DNA of 17,509 nucleotides from Bacteroidota bacterium (GCA_013288465.1 JABDBT010000052.1:1-17509); one strand, 5' to 3'. Shown: positions 6,342 to 14,452, numbered from the stretch's first letter. Program-made: numbers and translations. The notes: generated by a model not told the origin, from the sequence alone.

Positions 6342-7721
6342 CTACAACCTCCTCAACTTAATACTCCTGTAGTTTACTGTGCAGCCATGATCCTGCAACA
6401 GGATATAGCCATCTTTTGACTCGCCAAAGTTTGGTACATTTTTAAATTTACTAAGGGCTACCGCCGCTTTAAACGCTGCCGAGCCGCGCTCATATTCCAA
6501 TATTTTTACGCCGTTTAAATAATGCACTACATGATTGTTGGGATATACCACAATGCGCCCTGTGTTCCACGCGCCCATTGGCATCTCATAGCGGGGCTGT
6601 TTGCTGGCCGGTAAAATATCATATAATGACCCCATCTTACGGTCGCCATCGTGGCCTAATTTAGCATCCGGGTGCTTGTCATCATCCAGTACCTGGTATT
6701 CCAACCCTAATGCAGCCCCTGTTGTCCCATCAGCTAAAGTGACAAAATATTTTACCCCGCTATTGGCTATCGGCGTCATTTTAAACTCGAACGAAAGATC
6801 GAATGCAGCATATCTATCATTGGTAATAATATCGCCGCCAGTTGGGCCGTCTCCCCCCTCTTTCCCAATAACTGACAGGCAACCATTGCTAATATCCCAG
6901 CCTTTAACAGGGAAGTCCATGTTTTTAACGCTGCGCCAGCCCTGCGACGTTTTACCGTCAAACAGCAGTTTCCAACCTTCGGCTTTTTCGTACCCGTTTA
7001 GCGCATTAGGCGTTAAATTAACAACGTATATGTTTTTAGCGAACGCTGCGGGCATGATGCCGGTAGTTTTGATCTGTATGTTTTTAAAATATACCTTTTC
7101 GCCAGCATCTTCCTGTTTTTGTACGGCATGTACTTGCAAGCCGATAAAGCCTTTACTGTCGAGCGTGTCAACTACATAAGCAGTGGCTATGCCGTTTACC
7201 CATGTTTTGGTTTCGTTGCCAACACACTCCATTTTGATATGATTGTATTCGCCTACTTTAAAAGCGTCTTTTGCCTGCTCATGCAGGTCGAGCGGATAAA
7301 GCCAACTCCTGCGGCCTTCGTCATAAATGCCGCCGCTCCATTTACGGTCCGAAGGGTCTATTTCAAATTGTTTGCCATATACCAGCCCTTTGCCGTTGTG
7401 CCCTGCAGGGTCAAAATGGCTGCGCAACTGCACGCCCGAATTACTATGAGGGTTATCGATTTTCACATCCATCTCCAGCACAAAATCACCATACTCATTA
7501 TCTGTTACCAAAAAAGTATTGCCCGAGTTTGCTACCGTTGTCCCAACTATATTGCCGTTTTCAACTTTATAATCGGCAGTGCCTGCAAGTCGTTTCCAGC
7601 CATTTAAGGTTTTGCCATCAAACAGGCTTTTATAGCCGGGCTTAATTTGCGCCGAAGCAATTTGACAACAAAAAGAAGTAAAAGCAATACCTATCAGGGC
7701 ATGGATGATTTTAATTTTCAT
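6342..7721 (-). CDS. secreted protein with two DUF1080 (3-keto-disaccharide hydrolase) domains
   Basis: A 459-residue protein with a signal peptide ending near IASAQ (about residue 25), so probably periplasmic or surface-exposed. Two concanavalin-like beta-sandwich domains of the DUF1080 family follow. Each opens with the family signature: KSLFDGKTLNGWKRL at about 31-45 and KLLFDGKTSQGWRSV at about 251-265. The first domain contains NSGVQLRSHF and GKQFEIDPSDRKWSGGIYDE; the second contains NSGVKYFVTLADG, LGLEYQVLDDDKHPD and GSLYDILPA. Characterised members of this family hydrolyse 3-keto-glucosides, or bind sugars, after oxidation by a glucose-fructose-oxidoreductase-type enzyme. No such oxidoreductase is visible here, so the substrate is open. 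The gene is divergent from the amidohydrolase across a 130-bp promoter region. Confidence 0.88.
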   Translation of the reverse strand: MKIKIIHALIGIAFTSFCCQIASAQIKPGYKSLFDGKTLNGWKRLAGTADYKVENGNIVGTTVANSGNTFLVTDNEYGDFVLEMDVKIDNPHSNSGVQLRSHFDPAGHNGKGLVYGKQFEIDPSDRKWSGGIYDEGRRSWLYPLDLHEQAKDAFKVGEYNHIKMECVGNETKTWVNGIATAYVVDTLDSKGFIGLQVHAVQKQEDAGEKVYFKNIQIKTTGIMPAAFAKNIYVVNLTPNALNGYEKAEGWKLLFDGKTSQGWRSVKNMDFPVKGWDISNGCLSVIGKEGGDGPTGGDIITNDRYAAFDLSFEFKMTPIANSGVKYFVTLADGTTGAALGLEYQVLDDDKHPDAKLGHDGDRKMGSLYDILPASKQPRYEMPMGAWNTGRIVVYPNNHVVHYLNGVKILEYERGSAAFKAAVALSKFKNVPNFGESKDGYILLQDHGCTVNYRSIKLRRL

Positions 7722-7750
7722 GATCTTATTGGTTGATGTTTATTGGTTGG

Positions 7751-7780
7751 TAAATATACTATCCTCCATTTATTAACCAA
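7751..7780 (-). promoter_or_regulatory. candidate promoter of the DUF1080 gene
   Basis: On the minus strand a TTG (complement of 7778-7780) is separated by 19 bp from TATATTTA (complement of 7751-7758), which is TAnnTTTG with the last G changed to A. A start near 7744 would give a leader of about 22 nt. A CAACCAATAA motif lies twice in that leader region; its meaning is unknown. Confidence 0.4.
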
Positions 7781-7788
7781 TGCTGTTG

Positions 7789-7822
7789 TTGTATAAATTA
7801 TCCATAAAAACTTCTTACTTTG
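7789..7822 (+). promoter_or_regulatory. candidate promoter of the amidohydrolase gene
   Basis: TTG at 7789-7791 is followed after 23 bp by TTACTTTG (7815-7822), one mismatch from TAnnTTTG. The implied transcription start is near 7829, about 23 nt before the preferred ATG at 7852. It lies back to back with the candidate promoter of the DUF1080 gene. Confidence 0.4.
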
Positions 7823-7851
7823 GCTATTATATTCAACTTATCCTTCCCAAA

Positions 7852-9123
7852 ATGAAAAAGTTTTACTTTGTATTTCTGTTGTTTTTAGCGCAATGCGCGT
7901 TAGCTCAAAAAACCTATATCCAATGCGGAAAGCTCATTGATGGCATTGCAAACACGGTGCAAAACCAGGTTACTATCATAGTTGAAGGCAATATAATTAC
8001 GGGCATACAGCAGGGGTATGCCAAAGGCGGGGCGGGCGATAAAGTGATAGACCTGCAAGGCAAAACGGTAATGCCCGGCCTTATTGATTGCCATGTACAC
8101 CTGGAGCATCAAGGCAGTAAAACCTCCAGGATAGACGAATTTACAATGACAGATGCCGATGTAGCTTACCAGGCTGCCATTTATGCAAAAAGAACGCTTA
8201 TGGCGGGTTTTACTACTGTACGTGATTTGGGCGGTAGCGGTGTAAACATCAGTTTACGCAAAGCTATAGCACATGGTTTGGTTGACGGCCCGCGCATGAT
8301 CACTGCCGGCAGGGCTATCTCTTCAAGCGGCGGCCACATGGATGGTTCTGTTGGCTTTCGTGATGATGTATTTAACCACAAATTCGGGCCGGATGATGGT
8401 GTTGCCGATGGCAGGGACGAACTGGTTAAAGCTGTACGCTTACAAATTAAACGCGGATCGGACGTGATAAAGATAGCCTCGACTGGTGGGGTACTGGATC
8501 TGAGCGAAAATGGCTCGGGGGCCAACTTTACCATCGACGAAATAAAAGCGGTGGTTGAAACCGCTAAAGATTATGGCTTAAAAGTAGCTTGCCACGCGCA
8601 TGGCGCCGAGGGTATCCGCAGGGCCATATTAGGCGGCGTTGCTTCTATTGAACATGGCACCTTTATGAATGATGAGGATATGGAACTGGCCAAAAAATAC
8701 GGAACCTATTACGTGCCTACCATCATAGCGGGAAAATCAGTTGCCGATTCGGCCCAAATAAAAGGATTTTTCCCGCCGGTTATCGCCCGCAAAGCCATGG
8801 AAGTAGGCCCGCAAATACAGCAAACTTTTGCTAAAGCCTACAAAGCCGGGGTAAAAATAGCCTTTGGGACTGATGCCGGGGTTTACGCTCATGGCAAAAA
8901 TTATATGGAATTTCAATACATGGTTGAAGCCGGTATGCCCCCAATGGAAGCTATAAAAGCCGCCACCACCAGCGCTGCCGATCTGCTGGGCATCAGCCAA
9001 AAAACAGGCAGCATCAGCAAAGGAAAATTTGCAGACATTATAGCCGTTGACGGCAACCCGCTGGATGATATCAAAACCATGAAAAATGTAAGTTTTGTAA
9101 TGAAGGAAGGGAAGGTTTATTAG
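7852..9123 (+). CDS. secreted metal-dependent amidohydrolase (imidazolonepropionase/Xaa-Pro dipeptidase-like)
   Basis: A 423-residue amidohydrolase-superfamily enzyme. An upstream in-frame ATG at 7780 would add 24 residues ahead of a clear signal peptide (MKKFYFVFLLFLAQCALAQ), so the start is placed at 7852 and the enzyme is periplasmic. Binuclear metal-site residues are all visible: H81 and H83 in DCHVHLEHQG, the probable carbamylated K207 in VIKIAS, H248/H250 in ACHAHG, H268 in SIEHGTF, and D341 in AFGTDAG. The C-terminal GSISKGKFADIIAVDGNPLDDI segment is the typical closing beta-sandwich. The family includes Xaa-Pro and Xaa-Arg dipeptidases and other cyclic-amide hydrolases, so breakdown of small peptides or related amides is likely, but the substrate cannot be read from sequence. 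It is followed directly by a long inverted repeat. Confidence 0.9.
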   Translation: MKKFYFVFLLFLAQCALAQKTYIQCGKLIDGIANTVQNQVTIIVEGNIITGIQQGYAKGGAGDKVIDLQGKTVMPGLIDCHVHLEHQGSKTSRIDEFTMTDADVAYQAAIYAKRTLMAGFTTVRDLGGSGVNISLRKAIAHGLVDGPRMITAGRAISSSGGHMDGSVGFRDDVFNHKFGPDDGVADGRDELVKAVRLQIKRGSDVIKIASTGGVLDLSENGSGANFTIDEIKAVVETAKDYGLKVACHAHGAEGIRRAILGGVASIEHGTFMNDEDMELAKKYGTYYVPTIIAGKSVADSAQIKGFFPPVIARKAMEVGPQIQQTFAKAYKAGVKIAFGTDAGVYAHGKNYMEFQYMVEAGMPPMEAIKAATTSAADLLGISQKTGSISKGKFADIIAVDGNPLDDIKTMKNVSFVMKEGKVY

Positions 9124-9130
9124 TGAGGAG

Positions 9131-9216
9131 GTTGATTGAGTTGATTAAGTGAGTGGTTGAGTGGGTTAAAATAACTATTCACTTAATCAACCCAATCTAA
9201 CTTAATCAACTAACCA
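9131..9216. repeat. long inverted repeat between convergent genes
   Basis: GTTGATTAAGTGA (9140-9152) is perfectly complementary to TCACTTAATCAAC (9179-9191), with a 26-nt loop. Around it, variants of TTGATTRAG recur about every nine bases on the left arm, and complementary CTTAATCAA variants recur on the right. The element fills nearly all of the space between the amidohydrolase stop and the FISUMP lipoprotein stop. It could act as a bidirectional terminator or be a repeat expansion. Confidence 0.65.
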
Positions 9217-9217
9217 T

Positions 9218-9883
9218 CTAATTATCCTTCACAAAACGTAACGAATAAGCGTAAGGATTAAGGTTATAGTCAATGCCTGCAAAATAGGGCATGTTGCTTT
9301 GGCCAACACCCACACCATCATCTGTAATTGCAAAAAAGTAATTGTAAGTTGAGGTTTGGCCGCCGCTTACAATTGTGCCGGTGGTTGATGTTAAAAATAT
9401 AGCGTTTATCTGGGTATTAACAACTAATTTGTTGGTCACATCATATTCGCCACCCGGAAACGCGCTAAAGCCCGAAGCGCTTGTTGCTCCCAGGAAAAGC
9501 CATTTTGTACTGTCTGATAAGGCCCGGGCAGCATTTTGGTCGCCTACAAAATCGCCAGCCGCGTTTTTAGTGGTTGTATAATTAGATAACAGCGTATTAT
9601 AATCGGCCCGTGTTGGTATGCGCCATCCTGTGGGTAAAGTAATTAGCATAGCCTGGGCTAATGTATAATAATTACCGTAAGTAACATCGGCTATGGTTAA
9701 TGATCCACCTGCGCCCTGGTAATTAAAGCTTGTCCAGGTTTGGCTGCCAATTATTATTGTGGGGTAGTTATTAGCAATAATAGTGACACTTCCTGTTTTA
9801 GTAGCGGGTGCCGGTGTGCTTTTTTTTGAGCAGGAGCTCAACAGCAATACTGCCAGCAAAGCAGTTAATAATAATGGCTTCAT
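9218..9883 (-). CDS. lipoprotein with Fibrobacter succinogenes major paralogous domain (FISUMP)
   Basis: A 221-residue exported lipoprotein: signal MKPLLLTALLAVLLLSSC with lipidated Cys18, then a Ser/Thr/Pro/Lys-rich linker. The rest matches the paralogous domain named after Fibrobacter succinogenes. Recognisable pieces are the IGSQTWTSFNYQG opening, the LAQAMLITLPTGWRIPTRADYNTLLS core, the SGFSAFPGGEYD segment, and the closing AYSLRFVKDN. These domains are surface-associated and of unknown biochemical function, often in many copies per genome. There is only one copy in this window. The gene is convergent with the amidohydrolase and divergent from the M1 aminopeptidase. I cannot suggest a specific ligand. 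Confidence 0.85.
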   Translation of the reverse strand: MKPLLLTALLAVLLLSSCSKKSTPAPATKTGSVTIIANNYPTIIIGSQTWTSFNYQGAGGSLTIADVTYGNYYTLAQAMLITLPTGWRIPTRADYNTLLSNYTTTKNAAGDFVGDQNAARALSDSTKWLFLGATSASGFSAFPGGEYDVTNKLVVNTQINAIFLTSTTGTIVSGGQTSTYNYFFAITDDGVGVGQSNMPYFAGIDYNLNPYAYSLRFVKDN

Positions 9884-9927
9884 AATTATAGGGGTTTATT
9901 GATCTGCGATTTACAACGATTTATTCT

Positions 9928-9939
9928 GCAATCGATTGC
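9928..9939. promoter_or_regulatory. 12-bp perfect palindrome, possible operator
   Basis: GCAATCGATTGC is a perfect palindrome 45 bp upstream of the FISUMP lipoprotein start, in the divergent region shared with the M1 aminopeptidase gene. CGATTT occurs just beside it at 9906-9911 and 9917-9922. A binding site for a dimeric regulator is possible, but a single 12-bp palindrome is weak evidence. Confidence 0.25.
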
Positions 9940-10071
9940 GTATTGTAAAAATAAATAGTTTAGTGCCATATTTTAAAATAAAGCTTAAGGCAAAATGTAA
10001 CATCCCGGTTACTTTGTTAGTCTTAATTTGAATAAAAACACTTAATTTCGTTATAACTTAATCCATTATTT

Positions 10072-12561
10072 ATGAAAAAACTTTCCGCAATTTTTTGCGC
10101 TGCTTTGTTTATGGGGGCCGGTTTCGCTCCTGCCACAGCCCAGCAACAAGCCAATGCCGCCGACTCCCTGTTAAAAATATACAGGGCAACCCCGCCTAAG
10201 ATCAATGACCTTATCCATACCAAATTAGACGTGCGTTTTGATTATAAAAAACGCTACATGTATGGTAAAGAGTGGGTAACCTTAAAACCACACTTTTATC
10301 CAACCGATACGCTAAGGCTGGATGCTAAGGGCATGGACATTAAAACCCTGGCTGTTGTAAAAAACGGAAAAAACATTCCGCTGAAATTTAGTTATGATAG
10401 CCTTACGCTGGCCATACATTTAGACAAAGTGTATCACAATAATGAAAATTATACCATTTATATTGATTACACCAGCAAGCCAAATGAGCTAAAAGTAAAA
10501 GGCAGCGCCGCCATAAACGATGCTAAGGGCTTGTACTTTATTAATCCGGATGGTACTGAAAAGGGCAAACCTACCCAGATATGGACACAAGGCGAAACCG
10601 AAAGCTCGTCAGCATGGTTCCCTACTATTGATAAACCCGAACAAAAAACCACCGACGAGATCAGCATGACCGTGCCGGCTAAATACGTTACTTTATCAAA
10701 CGGGCGCCTGGCTTCGCAAAAAAACAATGCCGACGGCACCCGCACCGATACCTGGAAAATGGAGCTGCCCCACTCGCCCTATTTATTTATGATGGCAGTG
10801 GGCGATTTCAAAATATTCCATGATAAATGGCGCAATAAAGAAGTAAATTATTACCTGGAGCCTAAATACGCCCCCTATGCTAAAGAGATATTTGGGATGA
10901 CGCCCGAACTGATCGAGTTTTATTCAACAACCTTAGGGGTTGATTTCCCCTGGAACAAATATTCGCAAATTGTAGTGCGCGATTATGTGAGCGGCGCGAT
11001 GGAAAACACCACCGCAACCCTGCATGGCGAATATGTACAGGGCACACACCGCGAGTTGATTGATGCCTATTATAATGATGGCCGCAGTACCATAGCACAT
11101 GAGCTGTTTCACCAATGGTTTGGCGATTATGTAACTGCCGAAAGCTGGAGCAATTTAACCGTTAATGAATCATTTGCTGATTTCAGCGAAATGCTTTGGG
11201 CCGAACATAAATATGGCAAAGATGAAGCCGATGCCCATAGCTACACCGCTATGTTAAATTATTTAAGAAATCCTGAAAACGCGACAAAAAATCTGGTGCG
11301 TTTTCATTATGATGATAAAGAGGATGTGTTTGATGTAGTAACCTACCAAAAAGGTGGCCGCATATTAAATATGCTGCGCAACTACCTGGGCGATGCCGCA
11401 TTTTTTAAAGGCCTGAATATTTACCTTAAAACCAACGCTTTTAAAACCGGCGAAGCACAACAACTACGCTTAGCATTGGAAGATGCCAGCGGGCTCGACC
11501 TGAACTGGTATTTTAACCAATGGTATTATGGTGCGGGCAACCCTGCGCTAAAGATCAGCTATAAATGGGATGAGGGCGCTAAAACCGAAACCGTTTACCT
11601 GGAGCAAACCCAAACCGGCCAAACATTTATTTTGCCCTTCGCGGTTGATATTTATGCCGGTGGTAAAAAAGAACGCCATAAAGTTTGGATGCGTGATAAA
11701 GCAGATACCCTAACTTTCCACGCCGAAACAAAACCCGAACTGGTAAACGTAGATGGCGATAAAATACTGCTTGCCGATAAAAAGGATAGCAAAACATTGA
11801 ACGAGTACATATTTCAATATTTTAACGCGCCTTTATACCTCGACCGTTTTGAAGCTATAACTGCCGCTGCTGCCACACAAAGCGATAAAGGGGCGCAAAA
11901 AGTATTGATCGCCGCGTTGAATGATAAATATTACGGCTTGCGTATCAAAGCTATCCGCGCGATAAATATGGATAATGATGCCGTGCGTAATGCGGCCCAG
12001 CCCGTACTGGTTTCGTTGGTGCAAAAAGATGATAATACGTTGGTACGCGCAAGTGCAATTGCTGTATTAGCCAAGCTGAAAGCACCGGGCATGATGAACT
12101 TGTATAAAGAGGCATTAACCAGTCAATCATACGCCGTACAAGGCGCGGCTTTAAACGCCATTGCCACGTTAGACCCGGCGCAAGCCATACCATTGGCAAA
12201 ATCATTCGAAAAAGATAACAAGGGCGGCCTAACAGCGGCCATTATGCACGTTTATGCCACCAGTGGAAATGACGCACAATGGCCATACGTGTACAATGCG
12301 TTTACTGAAGGTACACCACAAACAAAGTTTAACATGACACGGGATATGACAGGCATGATCGGCCGCCTAACCAGTGCCGAATATGCACAACAAGGTATTG
12401 CCGGGATAAGAGATTTAGGCGTAAAATACAAATCGCAGGGTATTGGGTCATTTATAACCGGCCTGTTGCAAAACATAAAAACAGAGCGCACCAAACTTAA
12501 TGATACCTTATCGGCACAGGCAGCTGATAAAGCTATTAAGGATGTTAATGACGCGAAGTAG
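10072..12561 (+). CDS. secreted M1 family zinc aminopeptidase
   Basis: An 829-residue gluzincin peptidase that removes N-terminal residues from peptides, with a signal peptide ending at ATAQ (about residue 24), so periplasmic or exported. The N-terminal beta-domain occupies about 45-250. The substrate-binding GAMEN motif is at 308-312. The zinc site is H343-E-L-F-H347 with the third ligand E366 in VNESFAD, spaced as in the HExxH-x18-E family rule. Tyr425 in YQKGG is the expected transition-state stabilising tyrosine. After the catalytic region come a beta-sandwich (about 495-575) and an alpha-helical repeat region (about 590-829), with successive KVLIAALND, AVRNAAQPVLVSLV and LVRASAIAVLAKL helices typical of the C-terminal arch. 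All key residues are intact. A family-level role in peptide nutrition is inferred. Confidence 0.95.
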   Translation: MKKLSAIFCAALFMGAGFAPATAQQQANAADSLLKIYRATPPKINDLIHTKLDVRFDYKKRYMYGKEWVTLKPHFYPTDTLRLDAKGMDIKTLAVVKNGKNIPLKFSYDSLTLAIHLDKVYHNNENYTIYIDYTSKPNELKVKGSAAINDAKGLYFINPDGTEKGKPTQIWTQGETESSSAWFPTIDKPEQKTTDEISMTVPAKYVTLSNGRLASQKNNADGTRTDTWKMELPHSPYLFMMAVGDFKIFHDKWRNKEVNYYLEPKYAPYAKEIFGMTPELIEFYSTTLGVDFPWNKYSQIVVRDYVSGAMENTTATLHGEYVQGTHRELIDAYYNDGRSTIAHELFHQWFGDYVTAESWSNLTVNESFADFSEMLWAEHKYGKDEADAHSYTAMLNYLRNPENATKNLVRFHYDDKEDVFDVVTYQKGGRILNMLRNYLGDAAFFKGLNIYLKTNAFKTGEAQQLRLALEDASGLDLNWYFNQWYYGAGNPALKISYKWDEGAKTETVYLEQTQTGQTFILPFAVDIYAGGKKERHKVWMRDKADTLTFHAETKPELVNVDGDKILLADKKDSKTLNEYIFQYFNAPLYLDRFEAITAAAATQSDKGAQKVLIAALNDKYYGLRIKAIRAINMDNDAVRNAAQPVLVSLVQKDDNTLVRASAIAVLAKLKAPGMMNLYKEALTSQSYAVQGAALNAIATLDPAQAIPLAKSFEKDNKGGLTAAIMHVYATSGNDAQWPYVYNAFTEGTPQTKFNMTRDMTGMIGRLTSAEYAQQGIAGIRDLGVKYKSQGIGSFITGLLQNIKTERTKLNDTLSAQAADKAIKDVNDAK

Positions 12562-12565
12562 TTTT

Positions 12566-12656
12566 TTGAGTCAGAAGTCTTGAGTCAGAAGTCCTAAGTT
12601 GGAAGTTTTAAATGAATTTCCGGCTTAGGACTTCTGACTTTAGACTCAAGACTATT
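12566..12656. repeat. heptad-periodic palindrome after the aminopeptidase gene
   Basis: A 14-bp unit TTGAGTCAGAAGTC is repeated in exact tandem (12566-12579 and 12580-12593), starting five bases after the M1 stop codon. The left arm runs in heptads of the form NNNAGTC or NNNAGTT to 12607. The right arm runs in complementary heptads GACTTCT, GACTTTA, GACTCAA, GACTATT (12629-12656). The longest perfect stem is 16 bp (12583-12598 with 12624-12639) with a 25-nt loop. The sequence shows no coding potential. Confidence 0.75.
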
Positions 12657-12703
12657 TCATGTTTACCAATTTTTATTTAGCTTTACTTATTAAAAATCGC
12701 TTC

Positions 12704-13075
12704 ATGAAAAAGGCAGTAATTTTATTTATGCTGATTACAAGCGTTTATCAGCTAAAAGCACAAACATTGTTCCCGCTTAAGCCTTCGGATACATCGGCGG
12801 GCCATTTACTTTACCAAAAGTATTTTTATAACCCGGGCGATACCCAAACTAAGCAGTTCATGCCGTTTTTTAATGCCGGGGTATTGAAAGGGCAGGTAAA
12901 TTACCTTGCTGTAACCAGGTCGCCGGTTGATCACATGCCTATAGCACGTTTACATATCAATTCAAAAATGCCGGTTTATAGGTTATATGACAACTCAAAA
13001 ATGCCGGTTATTGACCCAAGCACTAACCGTTTTCTGGTACACCCAAAACCGGATGTTGCCCCAACTAACCCTTAA
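12704..13075 (+). CDS. small secreted protein of unknown function with 11-residue repeats
   Basis: I do not recognise this 123-residue protein. A signal peptide (MKKAVILFMLITSVYQLKAQ) predicts export. An earlier in-frame ATG at 12659 is rejected because it would put 15 extra residues before that signal. The mature part has a conserved-looking stretch YQKYFYNPGDTQTKQFMPFF and then three 11-residue repeats: SPVDHMPIARL (73-83), HINSKMPVYRL (84-94) and YDNSKMPVIDP (95-105). Met-Pro pairs recur at 78/79, 89/90 and 100/101. At DNA level TCAAAAATGCCGGTT is repeated exactly 33 bp apart (12962-12976 and 12995-13009). A short proline-rich tail follows. It lies downstream of the M1 gene beyond a palindrome and is convergent with the DAC-like gene, so it is probably a separate unit. 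Confidence 0.7.
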   Translation: MKKAVILFMLITSVYQLKAQTLFPLKPSDTSAGHLLYQKYFYNPGDTQTKQFMPFFNAGVLKGQVNYLAVTRSPVDHMPIARLHINSKMPVYRLYDNSKMPVIDPSTNRFLVHPKPDVAPTNP

Positions 13076-13102
13076 CCCACTTAGAAATTCGATATTCATA
13101 TC

Positions 13103-14245
13103 CTACAGCAATAGTATATCTATCCTATGCGCGTGCACCATCCGCAATTGCGGCGACCATGCGAATATGGTAAAGTGCCCGTCCTGCGACGCAACCAAGG
13201 CTATTGAATCGCGCTGGTCATAAACAAACTGCGCGGCTGCCAAATGCCGGGTGCCTCCATTTTGCCCGGGATGAATAAACTCGGCAGCGCCATCAACTAC
13301 CGGTTCGGTAGCAACTATCTGGTCAACCGGGGTGCTCATTTCTGAGCGGGCAATTTTAGCGCCGAAAGCGATCAGTTCATATTGCCTGCTGATAATAGTC
13401 GCTCCATCCACCGCGGTAAAACCACCAACAACATCAATGGCACGGCGCAGGGCCTCCTGCCAAAAATGCTTTGAACGTTCTTCTATATCCTGCTCCATTA
13501 AATCGGTAATCCCCGCAAATACAGGCAGCACGGGATAGGAAATAGGATGTATGATAGACTCCTGCCATGCCGATGAACCTTCGGGCACCACCAGCACCAG
13601 GCCGCCACGACCATGTGCGCGCATGGAGGCTGCCAGCTCAACCAGCACATTAACCGATTCGTTAAAAACCACCGGCAGCGGCATTCCCAGTAACGAATTG
13701 ATCAACGCCGGGCAATCGGCCAGGCTTGTGTTATCCGCATCAATAATTTTTATCTGGTCGCCTTTTAAAACAGCGATATTCAGGAATTTTCCAAACCCAT
13801 CTACCCTGCTATGCTTAACAACTAATAAACCGGGCTCAACTACCTCCAGCACAAAACAAATATTAGGGATAACCGGCGTTGTGCCCCAAACGTACAGTTC
13901 ATCATCTTCATACCAAACCCCAAGGTGGATGCCGGGGCTTTCAACAGCAGGTGCCAGTTTGGTTAAATTATGCGGGGTAAGCCTTAAACGGTTACCAAAT
14001 ATCAGCGGCTGGTTTGATTGCTCGGGCGGTAAAAGCGCGATAGATATTTTTGGCGACCGCCCCTCCTCGCGCCCCAGGCTTGCCCAAAAAGCCACATCAA
14101 TAACAGCTTCTATGATATGCGCCTGCGGGTTAGCAGCCAAATTGCGGGCCCCAAGCTTACGCGCGGCAGCCAAATGTTTAGCAAAATGTTGCTCAATGGT
14201 TGTGCTTACCATTCGGGCGGCAATATAGGTTGGTTCGGATAGCAT
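13103..14245 (-). CDS. diadenylate-cyclase-like protein with N-terminal sensor-type domain
   Basis: A 380-residue cytoplasmic protein without a signal peptide or membrane helix. The C-terminal part (about 195-365) resembles the DisA_N/DAC domain, which makes cyclic di-AMP from two ATP. The core GGLVLVV strand is at 214-220, the DGA motif at 280-282 in FTAVDGATII, and GTRH at 331-334. A closing DSIALVASQDGHFTIF segment corresponds to the usual strand after that motif. The canonical RHR motif is altered: the residue after His334 is Leu335 instead of Arg, so activity may be changed or lost. The N-terminal 195 residues form a separate domain; I believe it belongs to the DACNV-type putative sensor domains fused to DAC-like domains, from memory and not confirmed. 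It has a good promoter upstream and is convergent with the small repeat protein. Confidence 0.72.
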   Translation of the reverse strand: MLSEPTYIAARMVSTTIEQHFAKHLAAARKLGARNLAANPQAHIIEAVIDVAFWASLGREEGRSPKISIALLPPEQSNQPLIFGNRLRLTPHNLTKLAPAVESPGIHLGVWYEDDELYVWGTTPVIPNICFVLEVVEPGLLVVKHSRVDGFGKFLNIAVLKGDQIKIIDADNTSLADCPALINSLLGMPLPVVFNESVNVLVELAASMRAHGRGGLVLVVPEGSSAWQESIIHPISYPVLPVFAGITDLMEQDIEERSKHFWQEALRRAIDVVGGFTAVDGATIISRQYELIAFGAKIARSEMSTPVDQIVATEPVVDGAAEFIHPGQNGGTRHLAAAQFVYDQRDSIALVASQDGHFTIFAWSPQLRMVHAHRIDILLL

Positions 14246-14276
14246 ATATGAAAATTACATAAATAAATGATGTTTT

Positions 14277-14307
14277 CAAAAATATCCCTAATTGCGCGTG
14301 CTTGCAA
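14277..14307 (-). promoter_or_regulatory. promoter of the DAC-like gene
   Basis: On the minus strand TTG (complement of 14305-14307), a 20-bp spacer and TATTTTTG (complement of 14277-14284) match the Bacteroidota TTG-N(about 19-21)-TAnnTTTG promoter very well. A start near 14270 gives a leader of about 25 nt to the ATG at 14245. This is the best promoter match in the window. Confidence 0.6.
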
Positions 14308-14393
14308 TAAGGTATTGTAAAATGGCGTTGTGATTATAAAAATTAATAAACTATGGCTTTGTAATTTTAAGCATGAAGTTCAATTAGAAAACT

Positions 14394-14401
14394 TATTTTT
14401 G
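14394..14401 (+). promoter_or_regulatory. Bacteroidota-type -7 box for the TonB-dependent receptor operon
   Basis: TATTTTTG matches TAnnTTTG exactly, 51 bp before the receptor ATG at 14453. It implies a leader of about 45 nt. No convincing -33 TTG stands at normal spacing, so the call is tentative. Confidence 0.4.
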
Positions 14402-14452
14402 AAACGTGCTAACCGGATATAACCTAAAAATGTATTTACCTCGAATCCCGAA

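Noticed and set aside
6601..7645. Three long plus-strand frames antisense to the DUF1080 gene
   Set aside because: The minus-strand gene has a signal peptide and two complete family domains. The antisense peptides are Cys/Ser/Pro-rich and match nothing recognisable.
12962..13009. CRISPR-like repeat (15 bp repeated 33 bp apart)
   Set aside because: Only two DNA copies, in frame with an 11-residue protein repeat, and no cas genes nearby.
13551..14228. 225-codon plus-strand frame antisense to the DAC-like gene
   Set aside because: Its composition is dominated by Ser, Thr and Pro as expected for a shadow frame, and the minus-strand frame has clear motifs and a promoter.
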